Part shown: in pieces, positions 1 to 9,289 of the stretch | Layout: each line of letters starts with the position of its first letter | Numbering within the stretch: the stretch's first letter is position 1 | Assembly (NCBI RefSeq): GCF_000379125.1 | Contig: NZ_KB900627.1 | Location: 651,747-715,746, forward strand | DNA length: 64,000 nt | Direction of reading: 5' to 3' | From: Methylosinus sp. LW4 | GTDB taxonomy: Bacteria > Pseudomonadota > Alphaproteobacteria > Rhizobiales > Beijerinckiaceae | Notes under the pieces: model-generated | What the model was told of the DNA's origin: nothing | What the model saw: only the letters and a program-made list of their open reading frames with translations | The model's database searches: none | Program-made: the position numbers and the translations under genes

Positions 1-690
1 GTCGATGTAGAGCTTGTCGCTCGGCACCAGAGGGATTCCACGCCAGGTCACGAACGCCGAACCGAACAACGTGATCGTCGCCGGCGGAACGCCGCGGCGC
101 GTCGCTTCGCGGCCGAAGGCCGCAATGGCGCGCGGATGGGCGAGGAAAAAGGCCGGCTCTTTCCACACCTTCGTGATCAGCTCATCGAGATCGTCCGGGG
201 TCGGCGCGCCGGTCCGGGTCTTGATCTTCATCGATGGATGCGCGTTTGCGAGGAATCCGTATTCGAAATTGTTGATGAGCTCGCTCTCCTGCTTCTCCTT
301 CACTTTTTCCGTGAGGAGCCGCACCTGCTCTTGAATTTGATCATAAGGGTGATTGTAGAGGTCGGAGACGCGGGTCTGCACGTCGAGTACGGTCGTCACG
401 GCGTTCATCGAATATTCGCGCGGAGCCTCTTCATAGGGGATATAGGTTTCCGGCAGGTCCTCATCCGTATCCCGACGCGGGCTGCACTCGACGTCGGCGT
501 CGGTCAGGGCGATCGCCTCCTTGACGCGGTTCAGGCGATAAATGCCGGCTTCGACCGGAGTCCATGGCAGGAGAGACACCAGCCATCGCGGCGTGATGCC
601 CGACCATTGCGCTCGCGTCTTAGTGGCGTTGGCGAGCTGGCGTGCGGCGGCTTCGCTCAAAGTTCGCCGAGCATCGTGTTCGTCGTTCAT
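1..690 (-). CDS. srpI: Family 2A encapsulin shell protein (SrpI-like), 3' end outside window
   Basis: HK97-fold shell protein of a family 2A encapsulin, which assembles a protein nanocompartment that packages a cysteine desulfurase. The 230 visible residues run from a Met at the right end to the window edge, about two thirds to three quarters of a usual shell protein. I translated the minus strand by hand: LSEAAARQLANATKT, GITPRWL, LPWTPVEAGIYRLNRV near the N-terminus, and further on the DDLDELITKVWKEP and AAFGREATRRGVPP stretches, all closely matching the recalled sequence of cyanobacterial SrpI. It lies 120 bases downstream of serA on the same strand, last visible gene of a cysteine-biosynthesis operon. 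The cargo desulfurase is expected just left of the window; that is inference. Confidence 0.9.
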   Translation of the reverse strand, partial: MNDEHDARRTLSEAAARQLANATKTRAQWSGITPRWLVSLLPWTPVEAGIYRLNRVKEAIALTDADVECSPRRDTDEDLPETYIPYEEAPREYSMNAVTTVLDVQTRVSDLYNHPYDQIQEQVRLLTEKVKEKQESELINNFEYGFLANAHPSMKIKTRTGAPTPDDLDELITKVWKEPAFFLAHPRAIAAFGREATRRGVPPATITLFGSAFVTWRGIPLVPSDKLYID

Positions 691-810
691 GTGACGCGTC
701 CCTATTTAATGAGAACCGCACGATCGTCCAATTAGATCGCAATCCGAGGACGGCAATCACTTTGCATAGCCTCGCAACGTCGACAGCCATGTGAAGCTGA
801 CAGCTTCGTC

Positions 811-1995
811 TCAGTCCGCGCCCGCAGATTTTGGAACGACGCGGACGGACAGAACGCCGTCCAGCCGTCTAATGGCGTCCAGCGTCCCGGTCGGAGTCTC
901 TGCGTCGAGATCGACGAGCGTATAGGCATATTCGTCACGCGACTTGTTCAAGAGATTTTCGATGTTGAGGCTCGCCACGGCAAGAGCGGAGGAAATCTGG
1001 CTCACCATGCCCGGAGTGTTTCGATTGGCGATCGCCAAGCGCGAACGACCCGCGCGCGGCAATGTGACACGCGGAAAATTCACGGAATTGCGTATCTCGC
1101 CGTTTTCCAGAAAGTCGACGATGGAATCGGCGACGGACGCAGCGCAGTTCGCCTCGGCCTCGGCGGTGGCGGCGCCGAGATGAGGCAACGCGATCGCGCG
1201 CGGTCGATCTAGGATGGCGCGCGTCGGAAAGTCTGTGACATAGGCGCGCAGCGCGCCCGAATCGAGAGCTGCGCAGAGCGCCGCCTCGTCTATGACGCCC
1301 GCTCGCGAAAAGTTGATGAGGATCGCTCCGCGGTTCATCAGCGCGAGACGCGAGGCGTCGATGAAGTGGACGTTGTGCTCGTCCAGTGGGATATGAAGCG
1401 TGACGATGTCCGCTCTCGCCAAAAGATCGTCGAGGCTCATGACGCCGATCACATCGGGGGAGAGCTTCCACGCGCGATCGACGCCGAGCGATGGATCAAA
1501 GCCATAGACGCGCATCCCGAGAGCGATCGCGGCATTTGCGACCAGGCCGCCGATAGCCCCCAATCCGAGAATGCCAAGCTTCTTGCCTGTCAGCTCGAAT
1601 CCGTCGAATTGGGCTTTTCCGCTTTCAACCTGCTTCGCGAGGCCCGCATCGTCGCCCTCGAGATTTCGAGCGAAATCCCACGCGGCGACGATATTGCGAG
1701 AGGCGAGCAGAATGGCGGCTATGGTCAGCTCCTTGACGGCGTTCGCATTCGCGCCCGGCGCGTTGAACACGGGAATGCCGCGCCGCGAGCATTCCTCGAC
1801 GGGAATATTGTTCACCCCGCTCCCCGCGCGGCCGATCGCGAGAACCGAATTCGGGATCGGTGCGCCGCGCAAATCAAAGGAGCGTAGGAGAATAGCGTCC
1901 GGCCGAGCGCTTTCCTTCTCGATATGGTATCGACCCTGTGGCAGCCAGGGGAGAATATCGGCGGCGACGCCGTCACGAGCCAATATTTGGAACAT
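811..1995 (-). CDS. serA: D-3-phosphoglycerate dehydrogenase
   Basis: Oxidises 3-phosphoglycerate to 3-phosphohydroxypyruvate with NAD, the first step of serine synthesis. 394 aa: substrate-binding half, then a Rossmann half with the LGILGLGAIGG nucleotide loop (about residues 140-150), and a C-terminal ACT domain (GMVSQISSALAVASLNIEN) that normally senses serine. This is the short form, lacking the extra intervening domain of the long bacterial enzymes. Its start lies 3 bases after the serC stop, so the two are surely cotranscribed. In this operon it supplies carbon for cysteine rather than general growth; a second housekeeping serA may exist elsewhere (inference). Confidence 0.93.
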   Translation of the reverse strand: MFQILARDGVAADILPWLPQGRYHIEKESARPDAILLRSFDLRGAPIPNSVLAIGRAGSGVNNIPVEECSRRGIPVFNAPGANANAVKELTIAAILLASRNIVAAWDFARNLEGDDAGLAKQVESGKAQFDGFELTGKKLGILGLGAIGGLVANAAIALGMRVYGFDPSLGVDRAWKLSPDVIGVMSLDDLLARADIVTLHIPLDEHNVHFIDASRLALMNRGAILINFSRAGVIDEAALCAALDSGALRAYVTDFPTRAILDRPRAIALPHLGAATAEAEANCAASVADSIVDFLENGEIRNSVNFPRVTLPRAGRSRLAIANRNTPGMVSQISSALAVASLNIENLLNKSRDEYAYTLVDLDAETPTGTLDAIRRLDGVLSVRVVPKSAGAD

Positions 1996-1998
1996 GGG

Positions 1999-3081
1999 CT
2001 ATCCCCATCGCTTCTCGAAGTCGAGCATGAACGAGATCAATGTCTCGACGCCTTCCTCGGGCATCGCATTGTAGATGCTCGCGCGCATTCCGCCGACCGA
2101 ACGATGTCCTTCGAGAGAGACGAGGCCGGCGTCGGCCGCGGCGGCGAGGAAGCTCTTGTCGCGGTTCGCATCGGCGAGACGAAAAGGCGCGTTCATGCGC
2201 GAACGGACCGCCGGATCGATGAAATTGGAATAGAATGGCGACGCGTCGATCGCGGCATAGAGCCTCGAAGCCTTGCGAATGTTGCGCCGTTCGATGGCTT
2301 CGACTCCGCCTTGCTCGGCGAGCCATTCCAGCATCAGGCCGGCCATGTACCAGGCATAGGTCGGCGGAGTGTTGACCATCGATCGCTCGTCCGCTTGCCG
2401 ACGATAGTCGAATATCGATGGCGTTCCAGGCAGCGGCCGGCCGATCATATCCTCCCGCACGATGACGACGGCGAGACCGGCGAGACCGAGATTTTTCTGC
2501 GTGCTCGCATAGATCAGCGCGAATTGAGTCACGTCTATCGGGCGAGATAGAAGATTCGACGACATGTCGACGACGAGCGGCACGTCGTCCACTCTCGGCG
2601 CCTCGTGAAACTCCACTCCGCCGATGGTTTCATTGGCGGTATAATGCAGATAGGCCGCCGTCGGATCGAACCGCCACGACGCCTGCGGCGGGATCGTGGC
2701 GAAGCCGCCGTCTCGCGAGCTCGCAGCCACGCCCACGTCGGCGAAGAGCTTTGCTTCGTCGATTGCCTTGCGAGACCAATAGCCGGTTTCGATATAAGCG
2801 GCCTTGGTTTTGCCGCGCAGGAGATTCATCGGCGCCGCCGCGAATTGCCCAGTCGCGCCGCCTGCGAGGAAAAGGACCTTGTAATTGGAAGGAACGGCCA
2901 GCGCCGCGCGCAGGGCCGCCTCGGCTTTCTCGGCGATGCCGATGAAATCGGCGCCGCGATGGCTCATCTCCATCGGCGTTACGCCGCTCGATCTCCACCC
3001 GCGCAGCTCCTCCCGCGCGCGCTCCAGCACCGAGGCGGGAAGCATGGCGGGACCTGGACTAAAATTGTAGACTTTTCGCAT
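1999..3081 (-). CDS. serC: Phosphoserine aminotransferase
   Basis: PLP enzyme converting 3-phosphohydroxypyruvate and glutamate to phosphoserine. The chosen start gives 360 aa beginning MRKVYNFSPGPAMLP, the canonical SerC N-terminus, preceded by a strong GGAGGAAGCG ribosome site; an in-frame upstream extension of 48 residues has no homology and overlaps the preceding gene. The PLP lysine region ASTQKNLG is visible mid-protein. It sits between the serine acetyltransferase and serA, completing the serine branch of the operon. No phosphoserine phosphatase is present in the window. Confidence 0.94.
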   Translation of the reverse strand: MRKVYNFSPGPAMLPASVLERAREELRGWRSSGVTPMEMSHRGADFIGIAEKAEAALRAALAVPSNYKVLFLAGGATGQFAAAPMNLLRGKTKAAYIETGYWSRKAIDEAKLFADVGVAASSRDGGFATIPPQASWRFDPTAAYLHYTANETIGGVEFHEAPRVDDVPLVVDMSSNLLSRPIDVTQFALIYASTQKNLGLAGLAVVIVREDMIGRPLPGTPSIFDYRRQADERSMVNTPPTYAWYMAGLMLEWLAEQGGVEAIERRNIRKASRLYAAIDASPFYSNFIDPAVRSRMNAPFRLADANRDKSFLAAAADAGLVSLEGHRSVGGMRASIYNAMPEEGVETLISFMLDFEKRWG

Positions 3082-3133
3082 CGCTTCCTCCTTCCACAGA
3101 TTGCGGAACGACGCGCGCGGCGTGGTTGAGCCA

Positions 3134-4042
3134 TCAAATCCCGCCGCCCTCTTCGAAGGCCTCGCTGCGGGACTTGGCCTGAGTGATGTTGCTTCCAGGC
3201 GGCACGCTTTGCGTGAGCCACACATTGCCGCCGATGGCCGAGCCGCGGCCGATTGTAATTCTGCCCAGCACCGTTGCGCCGGCGTAGATCACGACATCGT
3301 CCTCCAGAATGGGGTGGCGCGGATAGTCTTTCGCCAGGGCGCCGTGCTCGTCGACCTGGAATCGCTTCGCTCCGAGCGTCACAGCCTGATAGAGTCGCAC
3401 GCGCCGGCCGATGATCGACGTCTCGCCGATCACGACGCCGGTGCCGTGATCGATGAAGAAGCTCTCGCCGATCTCCGCGCCCGGATGAATGTCGATGCCG
3501 GTCTGCGAATGGGCGGTTTCCGATATGATCCGCGCGAGCAGCGGCGCCTTCAGGCGAAAGAGCTCGTGTGCGAGGCGATGACGGATGACAGCGGCGAGGC
3601 CTGGATAACAGAATACGACCTCGTCCAGGCTTTTTGCCGCCGGGTCGCCCTCGAAGGCCGCGCGAATGTCGGTATCGAGCAGCGCGCGCACTTTTGGAAG
3701 GCGCGCGGCGAATTGCCGCGCAATCTCACGTGATTCGGTAATCGGTTCGGCGCCCCTCGAGCCGACGACATTCGCCAGGACGAGCTCGCGGCGAATTTGT
3801 TCCCGCAACGTCCGCATAGCCAAGTCGAGTGTGTAGGCGACGAAGCTGTCGGCGCCGTCCTCGGTCAAGCCGGCCGGCCCGAAGTGACGAGGGAAAAGCG
3901 TCGCGATCAATCCGTCGACCACGCCGACGACCGCATCGCGGGACGGAAGTTCCGGCAGAGCCGCATCGTGATATCGGCTATTGTACGACGCGCGGCGCAG
4001 TTCACGCAGTTCGGCAACGATTTCGTTCGAGCTCGTGCTCAT
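3134..4042 (-). CDS. srpH: Serine O-acetyltransferase (EpsC/SrpH type)
   Basis: Acetylates serine to O-acetylserine, the substrate of cysteine synthase. 302 aa with a helical N-terminal half and a C-terminal left-handed parallel beta-helix of hexapeptide repeats; the motif around [12 protein letters not shown], followed by [11 protein letters not shown], is diagnostic of CysE/EpsC enzymes. The ATG overlaps the cysK stop (ATGA, 4 bases), indicating translational coupling and possibly formation of the cysteine synthase complex. Length and organisation match SrpH of the cyanobacterial sulfur-regulated srpGHI genes rather than enteric CysE. Confidence 0.92.
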   Translation of the reverse strand: MSTSSNEIVAELRELRRASYNSRYHDAALPELPSRDAVVGVVDGLIATLFPRHFGPAGLTEDGADSFVAYTLDLAMRTLREQIRRELVLANVVGSRGAEPITESREIARQFAARLPKVRALLDTDIRAAFEGDPAAKSLDEVVFCYPGLAAVIRHRLAHELFRLKAPLLARIISETAHSQTGIDIHPGAEIGESFFIDHGTGVVIGETSIIGRRVRLYQAVTLGAKRFQVDEHGALAKDYPRHPILEDDVVIYAGATVLGRITIGRGSAIGGNVWLTQSVPPGSNITQAKSRSEAFEEGGGI

Positions 4043-5016
4043 TTGGCCAGTCCCTTCTCATCGAAAAGGCCCTCGAACAGAGTCGTGCTGAGGTAGCGTT
4101 CTCCGGAATCCGGCAAAATGGCTACAATAATCTTGCCGCGATTATCGGGACGCGACGCCAAGCGAACCGCAACGGCCGCGGCGGCGCCGCTCGAAATACC
4201 CGAGAGAATCCCCTCCTCGCGGGTGAGCCGGCGCGCATAATCGATCGCCTCCTCGTTCGTAACCTGCTCGATCTCGTCCACCAGCGACAAATCCAGAACG
4301 CCCGGGACAAATCCTGCGCCGATTCCCTGGATTTTGTGAGGGCCTGGCTGAAGCGGCAGGCCGGCGCGGCGTTGCGTGAGCACCGGGCTCGCCGAAGGCT
4401 CGACGGCGACGGACACGATGTTCTTGCCGCGATCCCGTTTGATGAAGCGCGACACGCCAGTGATTGTCCCGCCCGTGCCGACGCCCGATACGAAAATGTC
4501 GATCGCGCCGTCGGTGTCGTTCCAGATTTCGGGCCCCGTCGTTTGCTCGTGTATGGCGGGATTGGCGGGATTTTCGAACTGCTGGAGCAGCACGTAGCGC
4601 TCCTTGTCGGAGGCGACGATCTCCTCGCTTCTCGCGATTGCTCCGCTCATGCCGCGCGAGCCCTCCGTGAGGATGAGCTTGGCGCCGAAGGCAGCGAGCA
4701 GCTTGCGTCTCTCGATGCTCATCGTGTCCGGCATCGTCAATGTCAGAGGAATGCGCCGCGCGGCGGCGACGAAAGCGAGCGCGATGCCTGTGTTTCCGCT
4801 GGTGGGCTCGACTAACTCCTTGCCGGCGCCCAGCACGCCACGGCGCTCCGCGTCCCAGATCATAGAGGCGCCGATGCGACACTTGACGGAATAGGAGGGA
4901 TTTCGCCCTTCGATCTTGACCAGCACTGTCGCACCGGCTCCATCCGTCACGCGGTTCAGACGGACGAGCGGCGTTTGGCCAATCGAATAGGAATTGTCCT
5001 CGCGCCAGTTCGACAT
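4039..5016 (-). CDS. cysK: Cysteine synthase A (SrpG-like)
   Basis: PLP-dependent O-acetylserine sulfhydrylase making cysteine from O-acetylserine and sulfide. 325 aa from [10 protein letters not shown]; Lys45 in SVKCRIG is the expected Schiff-base lysine, TSGNTGIA is the substrate loop and [10 protein letters not shown] binds the phosphate. The reading frame stays open 187 codons further upstream into a decayed DUF1612 gene, so a naive long start would create a false fusion; the true start follows a GGGAGGCG-like ribosome site. First gene of the operon cysK-srpH-serC-serA-srpI. Its promoter must lie in or near the pseudogene remnant, suggesting that the operon was placed here by recombination. 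Confidence 0.93.
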   Translation of the reverse strand: MSNWREDNSYSIGQTPLVRLNRVTDGAGATVLVKIEGRNPSYSVKCRIGASMIWDAERRGVLGAGKELVEPTSGNTGIALAFVAAARRIPLTLTMPDTMSIERRKLLAAFGAKLILTEGSRGMSGAIARSEEIVASDKERYVLLQQFENPANPAIHEQTTGPEIWNDTDGAIDIFVSGVGTGGTITGVSRFIKRDRGKNIVSVAVEPSASPVLTQRRAGLPLQPGPHKIQGIGAGFVPGVLDLSLVDEIEQVTNEEAIDYARRLTREEGILSGISSGAAAAVAVRLASRPDNRGKIIVAILPDSGERYLSTTLFEGLFDEKGLAK

Positions 5017-5219
5017 GGAACGCCTCCCGCTGCCAGGATATTTCCGGCACAGAACATAGATTGCATCAACTAGCGGCTCCACCGGGACTTTCCAGACCGG
5101 AAAAGGACTTCGTTCAACGGTCCCGAAGCAAAGAGTCGAGCACGTGTTCCACGGCAGGCGGCTGGACGGAGAGGACTCCGCTATTGTGCAGGCGCTGCGG
5201 CTCATGGCTTTCTGCGCTA

Positions 5220-5770
5220 GCGCGCGCGTCAAAGGTTCGGCCTCGCGCGCTACGCCGGCTCGCCTCGCTCTATCACGCGTGACGTTCGCGCCACCAATGC
5301 AGATCTCGTCGAACTCCCCCGTTGAGGATCGCTCACCGTTCTCAATCTCAGTCTCCGCCGCGTCTTCGTCCCCGATGGCGCCCGAGCCGACCGCGGTTGC
5401 ATCGAGGGAAATGCACCGCGGTCGCGGCACGCCACGCAAACAGGCGAGGCCATCGGTCGTCAGCGCCCACGCCGGTTCGCGATTAGCTATGCGACGGCGC
5501 GCGAGCAGAACGGCGTGGGCCCGCACGACTTCGTGCGTCGGCGTGCGCACGTGCATCCCGACGTCATGGAGCACCAAATCTTCGATCTGCAGGAATTCGC
5601 CCTCGCGCCACAGAGCGGCGCCGGCGTCGAGGAAATGCGCGCGAAGAACGAAGGCTTCGGCGACGGGACTGGAGCGAAGCCGCTCGTCGAAACGCGCGGA
5701 GTCCGACGCATTCTCGAAGGTCGTTTTGCGGGCGCTCGAATGAAACCGAGCCGGGAAGATCTAACCGCAT
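5220..5770 (-). pseudogene. Decayed DUF1612/helix-turn-helix plasmid protein
   Basis: Frameshifted copy of the intact gene at 17249-18367. The minus strand begins [11 protein letters not shown] in one frame, then continues in another frame with [23 protein letters not shown], equivalent to LVLHDAGMDVRTPTHELVRAHAV in the intact copy, and fades out near 5220 before cysK. At least one frameshift and loss of the C-terminal half are visible. It is the gene portion of the left arm of an inverted duplication around the replication region. Confidence 0.85.
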
Positions 5771-6025
5771 TCTAATTCCATGTGAATCAAGATTATTTTC
5801 AAGTTATTTCGAGTTTAGATTGAATGATAGAAGATGCTTTTTCTCCTTCGCGGCCCGGATCGAAACGCGTCGCCCCGGCCACCGAAAGCGAGCCTCGTCA
5901 CGGCTCTGGAGGCGGGCCTTCGGCCCGCAAATCGACGAAAAGGCGTGTTTTTCTGGCCTTTCTCCTGCTTTCCCCTGGGCAGGGTCGGCGAACTTCGGCC
6001 TTCGGCTGCGTTTTCAAACGACCAT
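5220..6025 (-). repeat. Left arm of inverted duplication flanking repABC
   Basis: This arm (5830-6025 plus the DUF1612 remnant to 5220) matches, in opposite orientation, 16995-17760. Translated for comparison, the non-coding part reads GKQEKGQKNTPFRRFA on the minus strand against GKQEKGLKNSPFRRFA on the plus strand of the other arm. It includes a perfect small hairpin GCGGGCC-TTC-GGCCCGC at about 5911-5927. The 5771-6106 gap holds only this repeat. The arms are about 11 kb apart and enclose the plasmid core. Confidence 0.8.
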
Positions 6026-6106
6026 TTATTAATATCAATCAAATTTGTAATTCCGATTTTGAGAAGCCATTGATAACATCATGGGCGATATGATATTGTC
6101 GCTGCG

Positions 6107-6529
6107 ATGAGATTGGTTCTGGATACGAACGCCCTGATCGCAGCGCTCCGAAGCCCAGGCGGAGCATCCGCCGAGCTTCTCAGGCTTGCGCGTCGCGGAC
6201 AGATCCAGCTTCTGGCCAGCGCCGCCCTCGCAATCGAATATGAGGCCGTCTGTCTGCGCGACGAACACCGAAAAGCGGCCGGCCTATCGACGAAAGAGGT
6301 CGGTCAGTTTCTCGACGCGATCGTCGACCTGATCGAGCCAGTCGAAATTTGGTTCCTTTGGCGGCCGCAATTGCGCGATCCGGGCGACGAGCTGGTCCTC
6401 GAGGCGGCTGTGAACGGGCGGGCCGCGACGATCGTTACGTTCAATTTGCGTGACTTCGGACTTGTGCGAGAGCGCTTTGGGATCGACGTTTTCACGCCGA
6501 GAGATACGCTGATGAGGATGGTGCGATGA
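6107..6529 (+). CDS. PIN-domain toxin (VapC-like ribonuclease)
   Basis: 140 aa putative toxin of the PIN/COG1569 group, predicted to cleave RNA with metal held by acidic residues. LVLDTNALIAAL carries the first Asp (residue 6); DPGDELVLEAA and TFNLRDF hold the later acidic residues. The gene overlaps the following antitoxin by 4 bases (ATGA), with the toxin first, the reverse of classical vapBC order. Placement next to a recombinase and repABC fits a plasmid-maintenance role. Assignment to VapC itself is by fold only; the precise RNA target cannot be read from sequence. Confidence 0.85.
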   Translation: MRLVLDTNALIAALRSPGGASAELLRLARRGQIQLLASAALAIEYEAVCLRDEHRKAAGLSTKEVGQFLDAIVDLIEPVEIWFLWRPQLRDPGDELVLEAAVNGRAATIVTFNLRDFGLVRERFGIDVFTPRDTLMRMVR

Positions 6530-6801
6530 AAACGAAAACTGCCGCTTATGCTCTTCGGCTCCCCGCTTCGATGAAGGCGGAAGCCGAAAAGATTGCCGCC
6601 GAGGATGGCGCGAGCCTCAACCAGTTCATCGCTTCGGCGGTGGCCGAAAAGGTTTCGGCGCTGCGCACGGCTCGTTATTTCGCGGAAAAGAAAGGCCGGA
6701 CCGATTGGAGCGCCTTCGACCAGATCATGCGCCGCGAGGGTGGCGCGCCGCCGGTTGCGGACGACGAGATTCCTGAAGCTTATCGAACGGCTCGCAAATA
6801 G
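6526..6801 (+). CDS. Ribbon-helix-helix antitoxin (HicB/CopG-like) paired with PIN toxin
   Basis: 91 aa; the N-terminal part, YALRLPASMKAEAEKIAAEDGASLNQFI, is a typical ribbon-helix-helix (Arc/MetJ) DNA-binding segment, followed by a charged tail that would wrap the toxin. Overlaps the toxin gene by 4 bases. Proteins of this kind repress their own promoter; the probable operator is upstream of 6107 but I could not define it. Confidence 0.82.
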   Translation: MKTKTAAYALRLPASMKAEAEKIAAEDGASLNQFIASAVAEKVSALRTARYFAEKKGRTDWSAFDQIMRREGGAPPVADDEIPEAYRTARK

Positions 6802-6837
6802 TCCGTTGCTGATTTCGTCGGAAGGAGACCAGGGCGA

Positions 6838-7752
6838 ATGCCCCTGATCGGCTACGCTCGCGTCTCGACCGAGGAGCAGGTCACGGACGCGCAGACCGAT
6901 GTGCTGAAGGCCGCCGGCTGCGTCGAGATTTTTCGCGAGCATATGTCGGGGGCGAAAGCCTCCCGGCCGGAACTCGCCAAGGCTCTTTCGCGCGTGCGAC
7001 GCGGCGACGTGCTGGTCGTCGCGCGGCTCGACCGTTTGGCCCGCTCGCTGTCGCATCTCCTGGCCGTGATCGCCGAGCTCGACGCCAAGAGCGCGCATTT
7101 CAAATCGCTCGCCGATCCCATCGACACGACGACCCCGCAAGGCCGGTTCGCCCTGCAGGTTCTCGGCGCCGTGGCCGAGCTGGAGCGCGCTTTGATCCGG
7201 GAGCGCACCAAGGACGGCCTGCGCGCCGCCAAGAAGCGCGGCCGCATCGGCGGCAACCCAAAGCTCCGCGCCGGCGACCGCGACGCCATCCAGCGCATCG
7301 TCGACGCCAAGGCGGCGAATTATTTCGAGCGCGTCAACCGAACGGCCGAACATTGGCTGCCGGTCGTCCGGCAAATGCGCCCGGATCACCGCTGGCAGGA
7401 CGTCGTGCGCGTGCTCAACGCCAAGCGCGATGCCGCCACCGGCGCTCCCCTGCCCCAATGGACCGTCGAGCGCCTGAAGCGCGCCGTCAAATGCTTCGTC
7501 GCCGAGGGCTTGATCGAGCCCCGCCTCCTCCATCAAGCCGCCAGCCGAAAAGTCAGCAGCGAACGCCTGGTCACACTCGTCGCCGGGATCAAGCGGGCCA
7601 ATCCCGATCTGACGCTCGCGCAGATCGGCGCGCAGCTCGAGGCCATGTATGAGCGCACGCCGCGCGGCGGAACCCGCTGGGCGCCCTCCTCCGTCAAAAG
7701 CCTGCTCGATCGCGCCGAAAAGCTCCGATTGCTCGACGCCGAAACGCTGTGA
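6838..7752 (+). CDS. Serine recombinase (resolvase/invertase family)
   Basis: 304 aa. The N-terminal catalytic domain (about 1-140) shows IGYARVSTEEQ with the nucleophile Ser10, the arginine-rich VARLDRLARS motif and the E-helix AELERALIRERTKDG. The C-terminal half is longer than in Tn3 resolvases (about 185 residues at most) and contains a repeated helical segment suited to DNA binding. It probably resolves plasmid multimers or cointegrates, or serves a transposon now lost. It lies 36 bases after the antitoxin and directly downstream of repC, convergent with it. Confidence 0.88.
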   Translation: MPLIGYARVSTEEQVTDAQTDVLKAAGCVEIFREHMSGAKASRPELAKALSRVRRGDVLVVARLDRLARSLSHLLAVIAELDAKSAHFKSLADPIDTTTPQGRFALQVLGAVAELERALIRERTKDGLRAAKKRGRIGGNPKLRAGDRDAIQRIVDAKAANYFERVNRTAEHWLPVVRQMRPDHRWQDVVRVLNAKRDAATGAPLPQWTVERLKRAVKCFVAEGLIEPRLLHQAASRKVSSERLVTLVAGIKRANPDLTLAQIGAQLEAMYERTPRGGTRWAPSSVKSLLDRAEKLRLLDAETL

Positions 7753-7795
7753 GCGAGCGGGCCGCCAGGGCTCGGTCCAATAATCCATCCCCGCG

Positions 7796-9130
7796 TCACC
7801 CTGTTTTCTTTCGTTCGCGCGCCGCCTTCGCGGCCCTGCCACGCAACAGGGCCATCAGCACGGGCCCGAGCGAGAACTCCCCTGCCCTCGCCTTTTCGGT
7901 CAAGACGCGGAGATAGCCGCCGGCGCTCTTGATCTCATCGCCGCGTTGCAGGATCGCGGCGATGACGATGGAGGCGTCATGCTCGCCCAGGACATCCAGG
8001 GCCTGCGCCCAGGCATCCGGCGAAACGCCGAGCGCCGAGCGCACCGTCGCCGCCGCAGCAGCGAGGTCTCGCCATGACGAGATTTCGCCACTCGGGCCGT
8101 AATCGACAATGTCTGGACAGGCCTCCAGCACCATTCCGAGCGGATAGGCGCGAAGCGGCGGTTTTGGATCGACGGTTCGAGGACGATCTGGGAATGTTTC
8201 TGGGGCGTGGTCGATCGCTCCCCCAGGCTCTTCGAGATTTGGTTGGGGTGGCTGAGCCCTGCCTTCTTGAAGGCTAGGCTCAAGATCAGAAAAGTTTGTG
8301 GTTTGATTCTGTATGTGACGCTCAGATTGAGACTCATTGCCGCTCATATTTTGAGCTTTTATATGCGTTTCCAGCGACTTGTGGATTTCGGCCGCTAGAG
8401 CGGCCAGCTCGCCGGCCAGAGCCCCTAGATCGGCGCGGGAAAGCCCCCGCCCATAGCGCCCCGAGAGCGTCGCATAGCGCTGATGCGCCTCGTCCCAATC
8501 GCCCGAGACGCCCTCTTCCAATGCCGTCTCGATCATTTTTGCGATATCGCGGCGGGTGAGCGTGATCTTCTCGCGCAGCAGCGCGATCGCTCTGCTCTCG
8601 GCCCGCACCTCCTCCGCGAGGTTCTCGATTTCGCTCGAGCGCGCGACGAGCGGTGCGAGGTCGAAGCCGAAGGCGTCCTCAATGGCTCCCCCCTGCCCTT
8701 TCCGGGCGAAGCGTTTGCCGTTCGGAGAGTCGCGGCGGATGATCATTCCGGCGTCGACGAGGCAGGCGAGATGCCTCCGCAGAGTCGCCGGCGCCATGCC
8801 ATGGGCTCGGATCGAGAGCTCCTTGTTGGAGGGAAATACGACGATGCCGCCGCCGCCGGAGCCCGTTTCAGACGCCTTGGGGTCGTTCGCGGGCAACGCG
8901 AGCGCTGTCTCCTGATGGAAGCTCAGAAGCGCGTGCAAAACGGATAGCGCGCGCTCGGTGACGCCGAGCGGCTCCTTGGCTTCGGTGAGCGCTCGAAACA
9001 GTCGCCATTTGTGCACGACGGTTTCGGATGCGCCCGGCTTTACAGCAAAATTTTCGGTCGCGGTCTGGCTCGCCACCATGGCGAGCGACAACGGCCGCCG
9101 CCCAAAGGGCGTCGTTGGACGTGTCTGCAT
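7796..9130 (-). CDS. repC: Plasmid replication initiator RepC
   Basis: 444 aa initiator of repABC plasmids that binds the origin inside its own gene. The N-terminus (TPFGRRPLSLAMVASQ, then VHKWRLFRALTEAK) and the winged-helix stretch KELSIRAHGMAPATLRRHL are classic RepC, as is the C-terminal SAGGYLRVLTEKA. It is the last gene of the repABC operon, separated from repB by 224 bases that carry antisense-RNA signals. A second RepC at 57113-58420 shares most of this sequence. The middle (about 250-320) is low-complexity and AT-richer at the DNA level. Confidence 0.95.
   Translation of the reverse strand: MQTRPTTPFGRRPLSLAMVASQTATENFAVKPGASETVVHKWRLFRALTEAKEPLGVTERALSVLHALLSFHQETALALPANDPKASETGSGGGGIVVFPSNKELSIRAHGMAPATLRRHLACLVDAGMIIRRDSPNGKRFARKGQGGAIEDAFGFDLAPLVARSSEIENLAEEVRAESRAIALLREKITLTRRDIAKMIETALEEGVSGDWDEAHQRYATLSGRYGRGLSRADLGALAGELAALAAEIHKSLETHIKAQNMSGNESQSERHIQNQTTNFSDLEPSLQEGRAQPPQPNLEEPGGAIDHAPETFPDRPRTVDPKPPLRAYPLGMVLEACPDIVDYGPSGEISSWRDLAAAAATVRSALGVSPDAWAQALDVLGEHDASIVIAAILQRGDEIKSAGGYLRVLTEKARAGEFSLGPVLMALLRGRAAKAARERKKTG
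8270..8385. other. Candidate replication origin (oriV) inside repC
   Basis: A locally AT-rich stretch within repC (including gtttgattctgta, cattgccgctcat and ttttgagcttttatatg). In characterised repABC plasmids the origin is an AT-rich segment inside repC. The same short sequences recur at the equivalent place in the second repC (57595-57690) although the encoded protein is variable there, which argues for a DNA-level role. Confidence 0.5.
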
Positions 9131-9185
9131 GATCCTTTGCCTTGTTCAGGCAAAAGAAATCCGCTCGCCGAAACGGCGCCGACTC

Positions 9186-9274
9186 TTGACAGTGATTCGC
9201 GGAAGTGAGACCTTGTGGTTGCTTAAGACACACAGGGGCTTCCGTTCGGCGACGATCGGGGGCCTCTTTCTTTT
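9186..9274 (+). ncRNA. Predicted counter-transcribed RNA controlling repC
   Basis: On the strand opposite repB/repC a TTGACA -35 element (9186-9191) precedes a terminator (stem GGCTTCCG 9237-9244 with CGGGGGCC 9257-9264, pairing through two G-U wobbles, then TCTTTCTTTT). A transcript from about 9220 to 9274 would be near 55 nt, the size of known repABC ctRNAs. The -10 is weak. The upstream block caggcaaaagaaatccgctc and the terminator are conserved at the second repC. Confidence 0.7.
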
Positions 9275-9289
9275 GCAGCTATCTCCTCT

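Noticed and set aside
4039..5577. A 512-residue fusion protein ending in cysteine synthase
   Set aside because: The N-terminal 187 codons are a decayed DUF1612 fragment; the CysK family start is at 5016 with its own ribosome site.
6304..7842. Long open frame of 512 codons on the minus strand
   Set aside because: It lies antisense to the toxin, antitoxin and recombinase, all clearly homologous to known families; GC-rich DNA gives such shadows.
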